DNA from: a virus
Strand: one strand, 5' to 3'
IMG/VR virus record: IMGVR_UViG_3300013132_005385
Coordinates: 1-64,000 of that record
Length of the DNA: 64,000 bases
A program made the position numbers and the translations under genes. Shown piece after piece: positions 37,544 through 44,535 of this stretch (its first letter is position 1; the number at the start of each line of letters is the position of its first letter). The notes beneath the pieces were generated by a model. That model was given only the letters and a program-made list of their open reading frames with translations. It ran no database searches and was not told where the DNA came from.

Positions 37544-37647
37544 GAATTCATCCCCGGGATTTACTTCGTAAAAATTTTAGTCTGCCCTGGGTGGAAAGTT
37601 TCAGTTTCTTGAAAATTTTTTTTAGAAAGAAATAAAACCGCTCTTTC

Positions 37648-37658
37648 TATATATAATA
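37648..37658 (+). promoter_or_regulatory. TATATATAATA element before the 242-aa gene
   Basis: TATATATAATA lies 20-30 bases before the ATG at 37678 on the plus strand, at the far side of the divergent gap. It matches the recurring ATATATA element. No Shine-Dalgarno sequence is seen. Confidence 0.4.
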
Positions 37659-37677
37659 CGTATCATCCTAATGAACA

Positions 37678-38406
37678 ATGAAAATACTAAAGCCTTATTG
37701 GTTTCTAGAGAAGCCGGTCGATAAAGAACACAAATATTATGTGTTAATGGCTTATTTGCAATCCATTGAAAAGGACTTCTCCAATGGAGAATATGTTAAA
37801 CAGCTAACTAATGTACTTAGAATTCAAAAGGATCTTTGGAGCTTTAAGAACAAGGGTGTGCTATCAGTGAAATCAAATTCACATTTAACCGAAAGGGAAT
37901 TGGAAAAAACCCACGATCTCATAGATGATTTTTTACTTTCAGATGAAAGAGATGAAATAATAGAGGAGTCATTATCCACTATAGAAAAGTTTCTAGGAAA
38001 ACATGACTCAGTAATTAGAGAATATGATCAAATGGTAGAGGTAACTCATTCAGGATCTATAAATCAGACATGGGATAGGGGATTTCTCATTATCAGAAAA
38101 AACCTGGAGAGTATGCTTAGAATATTTTCTTGGAGTTTTTCTATTATTAAGATAGACGGGAATGAAAGCGTAGCCCTATTAATGACCGAGCTTCTTGATC
38201 CTGTGTGTGGATTTACCGAGGATGACAGAGAAGTTAAGAAGTTTTTAATACAGAATTTAAAATCTTCTATAATTAGTCCCAATGATGCTATTCTTTTTGG
38301 AAAAATCACTGAAGAGCTAGAACTGGATCTTGGTGTGGATCTATCCAAAGAAAAAGCTGTTGATATAATAGTGAAAAACTATAAGAAATCAATCGATCTC
38401 CTTTAG
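37678..38406 (+). CDS. Hypothetical protein, unknown (242 aa)
   Basis: Not recognised. The product is mostly helical with many Glu/Lys/Leu (LTERELEKTHDLIDDFLLSDE), and short apolar helices near SMLRIFSWSFSIIKI. No catalytic motif, signal peptide or coiled-coil repeat stands out. The gene is one of few on the plus strand and overlaps the convergent 180-aa gene by 18 bases at their 3' ends. Confidence 0.6.
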   Translation: MKILKPYWFLEKPVDKEHKYYVLMAYLQSIEKDFSNGEYVKQLTNVLRIQKDLWSFKNKGVLSVKSNSHLTERELEKTHDLIDDFLLSDERDEIIEESLSTIEKFLGKHDSVIREYDQMVEVTHSGSINQTWDRGFLIIRKNLESMLRIFSWSFSIIKIDGNESVALLMTELLDPVCGFTEDDREVKKFLIQNLKSSIISPNDAILFGKITEELELDLGVDLSKEKAVDIIVKNYKKSIDLL

Positions 38407-38931
38407 CAGTAGGAATTTTTCTAAATTTTCCCCCTCAATACCGAAGCTCCCTGGATTGAACTGATCAATCTTAAAGATTAGACTTTCTTCTTCCCCTCCC
38501 GCTTCTGTTGTCACAACCTCTATCTTAGTTTTCTTTCTGTTTATGTAAAAGTCGCACGATTTACCATCCGGCGAAATGTGGTCTCTAAGAAATAAAAAAG
38601 ATCCGCTAGGCATTTCTATCAATTCTGGAGCTCCCCCCGTTTCTATTACTTTTTCCACCTTAGATATAAATTCTTTTAGTGCTGTTGAATCTAGATCCCT
38701 TATCGAAGAAGCACCAAACGATTCTGCATATTTACTTATTATCTGAGAGATCATTTTCTTTATTTGTGGGGTTTTATCTCCATAAAAATGAATGTCATTT
38801 ATCAGATCATCTATAAAATATCCATCCCTAAGATCTTTCTTAGCAAATTTGAATGATATGGACTCCTTAAATTTTGACCCTGCACTGGAGCTTTCCAAAA
38901 TAAATTTTGAGAAGTTGGAGATTCTATTCAT
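38389..38931 (-). CDS. Probable internal head protein with T4-IP-like N-terminus (180 aa)
   Basis: The N-terminus MNRISNFSKFILESS resembles the capsid-targeting peptide of T4 IPII/IPIII (MKTYQEFIAEA) with a following LE/S that fits the gp21 cleavage pattern (L/I-x-E). The rest is helical, then has a short beta part (GSFLFLRDHI, CDFYINRKK). No enzymatic family is recognised. It overlaps the 138-aa gene by eight bases. Packaging into the head is a prediction from the N-terminus. Confidence 0.55.
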   Translation of the reverse strand: MNRISNFSKFILESSSAGSKFKESISFKFAKKDLRDGYFIDDLINDIHFYGDKTPQIKKMISQIISKYAESFGASSIRDLDSTALKEFISKVEKVIETGGAPELIEMPSGSFLFLRDHISPDGKSCDFYINRKKTKIEVVTTEAGGEEESLIFKIDQFNPGSFGIEGENLEKFLLLKEID

Positions 38932-39340
38932 GATTTGATTTCTTTTTTTGTAATTTTTGCGCCTCGGTATATGAAGAAAATCTAAAATCTTGAATATTCA
39001 GCGGCATTTCTATTTGTTCTAATAAATCTGGACCAAATTCAGGCCTATCCAAATTAGATATTCTGATTAAATTGGGATCAAATGCTGGCTCATAGGGCTT
39101 ACATTCCACTAATATTTCATCCTCTAGAGTTGAAAAAAATAGGCCATTTTTTAGAATAAAAAGATAATCTCCCAGATTTGCTGAAATTTTATTCCATACG
39201 GGTCTAAGAATTTTATATCCTCTATAAACAAAAGTTGTATCCTCATCACCTGTTCTTATCCACACATCAGTTTTGTGTGTGAATTTGTAATAGGATGGAG
39301 ATTCATAGGATTCCCCCGATAGCGATGAAAAATTACTCAT
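38924..39340 (-). CDS. Hypothetical protein, unknown (138 aa)
   Basis: Not recognised. Its sequence suggests a small beta-rich domain (VWIRTGDEDTTFVYRGYKIL, DYLFILKNGLFFSTL) and a charged tail. The gene starts behind an ATATATA element in the 52-base divergent gap and ends inside the start of the 180-aa gene. Confidence 0.55.
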   Translation of the reverse strand: MSNFSSLSGESYESPSYYKFTHKTDVWIRTGDEDTTFVYRGYKILRPVWNKISANLGDYLFILKNGLFFSTLEDEILVECKPYEPAFDPNLIRISNLDRPEFGPDLLEQIEMPLNIQDFRFSSYTEAQKLQKKKSNHE

Positions 39341-39342
39341 TA

Positions 39343-39354
39343 GGATATATATTC
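39343..39354 (-). promoter_or_regulatory. GAATATATATCC element before the 138-aa gene
   Basis: The element lies three bases before the ATG on the minus strand, very close for a promoter. It mirrors a similar element on the opposite strand 22 bases away. Confidence 0.3.
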
Positions 39355-39375
39355 AATGACAGAATCTGTTAAATA

Positions 39376-39388
39376 GATATATATAAAG
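39376..39388 (+). promoter_or_regulatory. GATATATATAAAG element before the 240-aa gene
   Basis: GATATATATAAAG lies on the plus strand just before the ATG at 39393. Together with the minus-strand element it makes a compact divergent control region of 52 bases. Confidence 0.4.
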
Positions 39389-39392
39389 ACAA

Positions 39393-40115
39393 ATGATAGA
39401 AATAATCAAATTTGAGGAATTTAGATCAAAAAACGCTCCTATAGACAGGGAGGTTTTTGAACATCAGGTCGAGTTCATAGAAAGCGAGATCAGAAGAATG
39501 CGCAGGGAGGGATTAAGTGCAGATGAAATTAACGAAAACGTATTTTCCGATATTCTTTCCGGACTAGGAGGGGGTTTTTCCGATATTGTTAAGGATTACG
39601 TTATAGATTGGGCAGCTCAAAAAATGGGAGTCCAAACCCATGACGAAGCTGGTCAACCAACCATATTTTATCAGATGATACGTAATATCATAGAAAAAAT
39701 GGAATGGACCAAAATAGGATCGTATTTCGGAAAAGGATCATGTTCTCATTGGGCTAAAGCTATCGTTTTGGGTCTTGCTGATACCATAGAAGAAAAAGCC
39801 ATAGCTGCTATTCTTGGTGCTTTAGGTATGCAAATAGATGAAAGGGGGGGATTAGCTACAACACTAGCATTGTCTATAAGACAAGGATTACAGAACGCGG
39901 TTAATAACACAGATTTCATGAAGAATATAGAAAAAATGATATCAGGTAAATTGTGTGGAGCTAATTTTGGTGACATACTAAGTGGTATAACCAGATCTGA
40001 TCAAGATAAAGTGACTGACCAGATTCAGAGAGCTGCAGAAGATGACCCAAATATACTTAAAAAAGTAGCAACATCCGGGATAATGGATGTATTAACAAAA
40101 ACAGTTGCACCATGA
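39393..40115 (+). CDS. Probable internal head protein with T4-IP-like N-terminus (240 aa)
   Basis: The start MIEIIKFEEFRSKNAP fits the [IK]..F.EF targeting-peptide pattern. The rest is mostly helical, with Gly-rich apolar helices such as DILSGLGGGFSDIVKDYVID and KAIAAILGALGMQ that might touch a membrane. No known enzyme family is seen. It is the first of three small plus-strand genes with similar N-terminal or near-N-terminal motifs and overlaps the next ATG by four bases. Confidence 0.55.
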   Translation: MIEIIKFEEFRSKNAPIDREVFEHQVEFIESEIRRMRREGLSADEINENVFSDILSGLGGGFSDIVKDYVIDWAAQKMGVQTHDEAGQPTIFYQMIRNIIEKMEWTKIGSYFGKGSCSHWAKAIVLGLADTIEEKAIAAILGALGMQIDERGGLATTLALSIRQGLQNAVNNTDFMKNIEKMISGKLCGANFGDILSGITRSDQDKVTDQIQRAAEDDPNILKKVATSGIMDVLTKTVAP

Positions 40116-40363
40116 ACGTAAAAAACGTAAAAAAAAGAGAAATTCTAGATTACAAGCAATTCATTAAGGTTGCTTCGGATCCATTCAATAAACAAAACTT
40201 GAGCAAGGAGGACAGAACGGGTTTTAATAAAATTAAACCGGAAAAGCCATATGCTTATGTTGGATTTCAAGACCCTATATTTAATAAGGTATCAAAAATA
40301 GATTATCCAGGGAAAGGAGCTACAGAAAGCGGGATCACTGCTGAATTTGGAACTAGCGAATAA
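40112..40363 (+). CDS. Small basic protein with F-motif near N-terminus (83 aa)
   Basis: Not recognised. A basic start (MNVKNVKKREILDYKQFIK) includes YKQFI, close to the QEFIA of T4 internal proteins. The remainder is polar with several Lys, Pro and Gly. It overlaps the end of the 240-aa gene by four bases and is followed 16 bases later by the acidic repeat gene. Confidence 0.5.
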   Translation: MNVKNVKKREILDYKQFIKVASDPFNKQNLSKEDRTGFNKIKPEKPYAYVGFQDPIFNKVSKIDYPGKGATESGITAEFGTSE

Positions 40364-40379
40364 AAAATAAAAAATAAAA

Positions 40380-40979
40380 ATGGGAACTAAAATATTATCA
40401 TGGGAGGAATTCAGTAAGGAAAAAAAACAGCCTGATGTACCTCTTTTTAGCGACGATAACATGGCTAAAATACCTACTGAAGAAATCGATGGAATTGAAG
40501 AGGAGGAGGACGAGGATGCCATAGATTCTGAAGAAGTAAAGACGTTAAAGAATCAAACCGATGTCCAATCGGACGAGGACGATACTGAGGAAGAAGATAC
40601 TGAGGAAGAAGATACTGAGGAAGAAGATACTGAAGAGGAAGACGAGGACGATACTGAGGAGGAAGATACTGAGGAAGAAGATACTGAAGAGGAAGACGAG
40701 GACGATACTGAGGAAGAAGACGATACTGAGGAAGAAGACGAGGACGATACTGAGGAAGAAGATACTGAGGAAGAAGACGAGGACGATACTGAGGAAGAAG
40801 ATACTGAGGAAGAAGATACTGAAGAGGAAGACGAGGACGATACTGAGGAAGAAGATACTGAAGAGGAAGACGAGGACGATACTGAGGAAGAAGACGAGGA
40901 CGACCAGACCGAAGATGAAGATAGCGCGGAATCTACGGAGGAGCCAGTGGTAATAAGATTTGATACCTTTTTAGATTAA
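40380..40979 (+). CDS. Extremely acidic Asp/Glu/Thr repeat protein (199 aa)
   Basis: The N-terminus MGTKILSWEEFSKEKK fits the targeting-peptide pattern. Residues ~65-180 are repeats of DTEEED and DEDD with almost no other residue, giving an exceptionally acidic, unstructured chain. The last 11 residues VVIRFDTFLD plus preceding P repeat an F..F motif seen inside two head proteins. It is preceded by A-rich sequence without Shine-Dalgarno. The same DNA read in another frame gives an RKK-rich chain, which is a by-product. A role in charge balance, DNA mimicry or as a partner of the RimK-type ligase is possible but untested. Confidence 0.7.
   Translation: MGTKILSWEEFSKEKKQPDVPLFSDDNMAKIPTEEIDGIEEEEDEDAIDSEEVKTLKNQTDVQSDEDDTEEEDTEEEDTEEEDTEEEDEDDTEEEDTEEEDTEEEDEDDTEEEDDTEEEDEDDTEEEDTEEEDEDDTEEEDTEEEDTEEEDEDDTEEEDTEEEDEDDTEEEDEDDQTEDEDSAESTEEPVVIRFDTFLD
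40571..40905 (+). repeat. Imperfect 15/18-bp tandem repeats encoding DTEEED/DEDD
   Basis: Repeats of GATACTGAGGAAGAA with GACGAGGAC spacers, in more than 15 partial copies. Near-identical DNA suggests recent expansion by slippage or recombination; copy number is likely to vary between close relatives. Confidence 0.85.
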
Positions 40980-40999
40980 AAAAATAAATATCGGCAGGA

Positions 41000-41028
41000 A
41001 AAAGCCTACCCTCGGTAGGCTTTTATTT
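41000..41028 (+). terminator. Rho-independent terminator after the acidic repeat gene
   Basis: AAAAGCCTACC pairs with GGTAGGCTTTT around a CTC loop, followed by TATTTTGTTT. The 11-bp stem and T-rich tail make a convincing intrinsic terminator on the plus strand. Confidence 0.9.
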
Positions 41029-41037
41029 TGTTTGCGA

Positions 41038-41045
41038 ATATATAC
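41038..41045 (+). promoter_or_regulatory. ATATATAC element before the RimK-like gene
   Basis: GAATATATACATTATG: the element ends four bases before the ATG at 41049. It fits the window's repeated pattern but the spacing is too short for an ordinary leader, so read-through or a nearby start should be considered. Confidence 0.25.
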
Positions 41046-41048
41046 ATT

Positions 41049-42533
41049 ATGCCTATAGAACAGTTATCGGATTTTAAATTTAAGGGAATAAAGGGTAAGG
41101 AAAAAATGCCAACCGTTATAATACTAACGGGTAGACTTGGCAAAAATGGAAAAGCCCCAACTACCGATAAGATAGCAAAAATTTGCGAGTCTAAAGGAGC
41201 TCCTTGTATAATAGTGAATTCTGAAAAGGGAGTGGTTGAAAAAACACAGAGCGGAATAGTTTTGGTTGGAAATAAGAACGAGAAGCTCAGAGAAATATAT
41301 CTAGATAACACTGTGGTTCTAGCCAGAAGAACAGCCATAAACAATAATGCCTCCAAGACATTTTTTAAAAAATTGGAAGAATTAGGACTTCCGTGCGTTA
41401 ATACATACGATGCGGTCAATCTTTGTGAGGATAAATTACAAACCACAAGGGCATTACAAAGAAACAAGATCCCTGTACCCAAAACAGCCTTGGTTTCTGG
41501 AGAAGATGATATTGACAAATCAGTTAAGGAGGTAGGAGGAAAATTCCCGATTGTTTGTAAATTTATCTCCGGTACTAAAGGTATTGGAGTATTCAGCGTT
41601 GATTCAAGACCTAGCTTAGTTTCTACCCTTCAAGCAATGTGGAATTTATCTCCATCAACGGAGATAGTTATGCAAGAGAAGATAGAAGCTGATTATGACC
41701 TTAGAATACATGTTTTAGGAACAAGTGATGGAATGGGAGGCAGAGAATATAAAGTTATTGCCGCTATGAAAAGATTAAAAATAGAGGGTGATTTTAGAAC
41801 TAATTTTTCATTAGGCGGAGAAATAGAAGCTGTTGAGCTTGACAAAAAAACAAAAAAGATAGCAATAGAATCAGCTAAGGCAGTCGGCTGTCTTTGGGCA
41901 GGAGTTGATATCATTATAGATAAAAATACTGGAGATCCATATGTTCTAGAAGTTAACTCTTCCCCTGGAACGGATGGCATAGAAAAAGCCACGGGGATGA
42001 ATATTAGCCAAATTATTGCCGACTTTTTGGCTAATAAAGATAACTGGCTAAAACCTAAAAAAATTAGCGGATTTAGAGAAATAGTAACGATCCCGGGTGT
42101 TGGAAGCTTTGTAGCAAAACTAGACACCGGAAACGGAGCAGCGTCATGTTCCTTGCATGCTGATACTGTTGATGAAGAAGATGGATACCTAATATGGAGC
42201 ATGGGGGGAGAAACATATAGAAATAAAATACTAGGAACCTCAAGAGCTGAAGTTGGAAAAAATCTTCATATTAGGCCAATCATATCTTTAGATGTTGAAT
42301 TTAATGGTGCCAATTATAGAAAAATAAGATTCTCTTTGGTCGATAGAACAGAAAAGAGTACCCCTGTACTATTAAACAGAGATTTTATGTCTCTCGCAGG
42401 AATAGTAGTTGATCCCTCAGAAGATTTTATATTAACAGATCGTCCCGATGGATATTCGCCAAAAGACGCCAAGGGTAATCCAAAAGCAGGAGTTGTTATG
42501 GGAGACGACTCAGATGAGGATAATGACAATTAA
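41049..42533 (+). CDS. RimK-like ATP-grasp ligase fused to RimK-associated aspartyl-protease domain
   Basis: A 494-residue protein. The first ~320 residues are a RimK-type ATP-grasp ligase: VNTYDAVNLCEDKLQTTRAL, PIVCKFISGTKGIGVFSV, DLRIHVLGT, KRLKIEGDFRTNFSLGG and VLEVNSSPG. RimK adds Glu residues to protein C-termini or makes peptide-like amides. The C-terminal part has VGSFVAKLDTGNGAASCSLH, then KIRFSLVDRTEKSTPVLLNR, matching the RimK-associated (retropepsin-like) protease family with LDTG as active-site Asp. The end is acidic (GDDSDEDNDN). ATG at 41049 is chosen because the alternative TTG lies in the terminator tail. Confidence 0.88.
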   Translation: MPIEQLSDFKFKGIKGKEKMPTVIILTGRLGKNGKAPTTDKIAKICESKGAPCIIVNSEKGVVEKTQSGIVLVGNKNEKLREIYLDNTVVLARRTAINNNASKTFFKKLEELGLPCVNTYDAVNLCEDKLQTTRALQRNKIPVPKTALVSGEDDIDKSVKEVGGKFPIVCKFISGTKGIGVFSVDSRPSLVSTLQAMWNLSPSTEIVMQEKIEADYDLRIHVLGTSDGMGGREYKVIAAMKRLKIEGDFRTNFSLGGEIEAVELDKKTKKIAIESAKAVGCLWAGVDIIIDKNTGDPYVLEVNSSPGTDGIEKATGMNISQIIADFLANKDNWLKPKKISGFREIVTIPGVGSFVAKLDTGNGAASCSLHADTVDEEDGYLIWSMGGETYRNKILGTSRAEVGKNLHIRPIISLDVEFNGANYRKIRFSLVDRTEKSTPVLLNRDFMSLAGIVVDPSEDFILTDRPDGYSPKDAKGNPKAGVVMGDDSDEDNDN

Positions 42534-43933
42534 GAAAGGAAGATATCCACTGCTTTTTTTCTATAGTCCATAGGATCTTCCACTATTTTAGAATTTTTAA
42601 GGGCAAGTTTTTTTCTATCAATAACACAATCGGGCACCAATCCTCTGAAAGTGTCTTTAAGAATCTTTTTATTTTTTCTTTCTTCAAAAGGCAGAGACAT
42701 TGCAAATCTCACAATGTCCAGATTTAAAAAAGGATTTCTAAGCTCTAGAGTGTGCGCCATTGAAAGTTTATCCAGTCTTGGAAGATGATAATATGTCAGT
42801 TCGTGAAATATATCGGATAATTGGGAGTCATACTCATTTATCCTTCTATATCCTCCAAACAGTTCGTCTGCACCGTCACCTGAAATGACTATTCTAGTCT
42901 TTGATCCTTTTTTAATAGCATCAAATAGATGATATTGGGGAATAACGCTACCAAGATCTACTGGACTTTCATTCCATTTCCGATAGACCTCTTTCAAAAA
43001 GTCTAAATTATTTGCATCATCTGTGTCCATTGAATATTTTAGCCTATGTGATGATATTTCCCAGTAATTTTCACACGCTTTTATGTGCTCCTCGTCTTCT
43101 CCATTTTCTATTGAATAGAATTGAACGTCTGCACCTAGCTTGAGAAGCAATCCACCAATTATAGATGAATCCAGGCCTCCAGACAGAAGAAGAGAAGTTG
43201 GATAGTTTTTAGAGAGAAGTCTTGCCCTTGTTGCAGACTCTAATTTCTCCCAAAGCCAGTCCATTTTAGCTTCGTAGTTTTCAAACTCTATGTCGAAGGC
43301 GCTAAAATTGTAATATAGCGCGCTTTTATGGGTAAATGATGGATTATCCAAGTTCCAATAAACAAATGTGTTATTGGGCAGTTTAGCGATGTTTTTGAAG
43401 GGGGTTTCATCCGATACCAAGTAGCCACTTTTTAAAACTCCGCTGATGAAGGCCCCATTAGAAATTTCATCCCCTTTTAATAGGCCTTTTATCTCTGAGC
43501 AGACTGATCCGTCGCTACTTTTATAAAGGGATTTTTTACCTAGCGGATCGGTGAAGGCATAGACATCTTTAGTTTTTGTGTCAACCAAAACAATCGCCCA
43601 AAATCCGTCCCACGAACAGATATGTGGCTTAAATATTGCCTCAAACATGGGTAATCCCCCAAAATGAAAATTTGAAAACAACTTTTGTAAATATTCAGTG
43701 TCCGAATCATATCCCGAAGGGTAATTAAATATCTCCCCATTAAAAAGCATATACCTGTTTTCCCCGATTGGAACTGGCTGAGACCATCCATCTCCATCTA
43801 GAGTCTGTATAGGAAGTCTATGATGACACATGGTTATTCCATTTTCCCTGATAGTCTTATGCTCAATACCTCTATGGGAGATAGATTTTATTTGGCTCTC
43901 GGAAAGGTCTTTTCCTATTAAGATCCCGCACAT
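42530..43933 (-). CDS. asnB: Asparagine synthetase-like glutamine amidotransferase
   Basis: A 467-residue protein starting MCGI, with Cys2 as the glutaminase nucleophile, FNGEIFNY in the amidotransferase domain, and SGGLDSS (251-257) as the ATP-pyrophosphatase loop, followed by ISGDGADELFGGYRR. It is shorter than E. coli AsnB (~550). The reaction is glutamine-dependent amidation, of aspartate or of another carboxylate. AsnB-like proteins also act in surface glycan clusters. Its stop overlaps the convergent RimK-like gene by four bases; its start overlaps the kinase gene by 16. Confidence 0.85.
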   Translation of the reverse strand: MCGILIGKDLSESQIKSISHRGIEHKTIRENGITMCHHRLPIQTLDGDGWSQPVPIGENRYMLFNGEIFNYPSGYDSDTEYLQKLFSNFHFGGLPMFEAIFKPHICSWDGFWAIVLVDTKTKDVYAFTDPLGKKSLYKSSDGSVCSEIKGLLKGDEISNGAFISGVLKSGYLVSDETPFKNIAKLPNNTFVYWNLDNPSFTHKSALYYNFSAFDIEFENYEAKMDWLWEKLESATRARLLSKNYPTSLLLSGGLDSSIIGGLLLKLGADVQFYSIENGEDEEHIKACENYWEISSHRLKYSMDTDDANNLDFLKEVYRKWNESPVDLGSVIPQYHLFDAIKKGSKTRIVISGDGADELFGGYRRINEYDSQLSDIFHELTYYHLPRLDKLSMAHTLELRNPFLNLDIVRFAMSLPFEERKNKKILKDTFRGLVPDCVIDRKKLALKNSKIVEDPMDYRKKAVDIFLS

Positions 43934-44481
43934 ATTAATTTATCAATTAGTTTTAGAAAATTTTCTTCGGATTGCGGGTCGAAGTGATTGCTGAATTGGT
44001 GTACTCTGATTCCCGCATCCGACATATAATCGGAAACCTTTTCAAATATTGAAAGCTCCTTTAGCCTTTCCTCGTTGTTTTCTAAATGATCCCAATGATC
44101 TTTATTTTTTCTAAATTTCATCGGAACATCCGATTTGATCAATATGATATCCACATCGTCAAATAATCCGCTAGAGATCATAAAATCTATTTCTGAGAAA
44201 ACATGGGCGTAGCTTACTCTTTCCTGATATATTCCCCATACCTCGTTGGTTAATATACCTCGATCTACTATCAGATTGTTTCCGAGGAATCCCTTAGAAT
44301 AGAGCTGATGCAGCATTATTTCCTTTCCCAGACCTAAAGAATGTGTTGTTTTTCCGTTAGTGGGAAGATTAAGCCCGCCATAAACTCCAGTAAAATCAAA
44401 CTTGAATTTTGACTGTGTAATTTTATCGGAAAGATGGGTTTTTCCTGAATTTCTTGGTCCTTCTAAAAGAATAAGGGGCAT
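43918..44481 (-). CDS. P-loop nucleoside/nucleotide kinase-like protein
   Basis: A 187-residue protein with Walker A LLEGPRNSGKTHLS (5-18), VDRGILTNEVWGIYQER as the DR. nucleoside-kinase motif and a late Lys/Arg-rich lid (KFRKNKDHW). This pattern resembles thymidylate or deoxynucleoside kinases, but the substrate is not clear. It is co-transcribed with the AsnB-like gene. An AT-rich leader (CATAAAATAGGATT) precedes it. Confidence 0.65.
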   Translation of the reverse strand: MPLILLEGPRNSGKTHLSDKITQSKFKFDFTGVYGGLNLPTNGKTTHSLGLGKEIMLHQLYSKGFLGNNLIVDRGILTNEVWGIYQERVSYAHVFSEIDFMISSGLFDDVDIILIKSDVPMKFRKNKDHWDHLENNEERLKELSIFEKVSDYMSDAGIRVHQFSNHFDPQSEENFLKLIDKLICAGS

Positions 44482-44535
44482 AATCCTATTTTATGATTAT
44501 ACCCCAAATTTAATAAAAATTCCGAATTTATTATC

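Noticed and set aside
37590-37625. Possible terminator TTTCAGTTTCTTGAAAATTTTTTTT in the divergent gap
   Set aside because: The stem is only about five AT-rich base pairs and no gene ends nearby on the plus strand.
40561-40953. RKK-rich alternative frame within the acidic repeat gene
   Set aside because: It is produced by reading the GAGGAAGAA-type repeats in another register, starts inside the gene with no signal of its own and lacks any non-repeat content.
41028-41048. TTG start for the RimK-like gene
   Set aside because: It lies in the T-tail of the terminator; the ATG at 41049 follows the ATATATAC element and gives a normal N-terminus.
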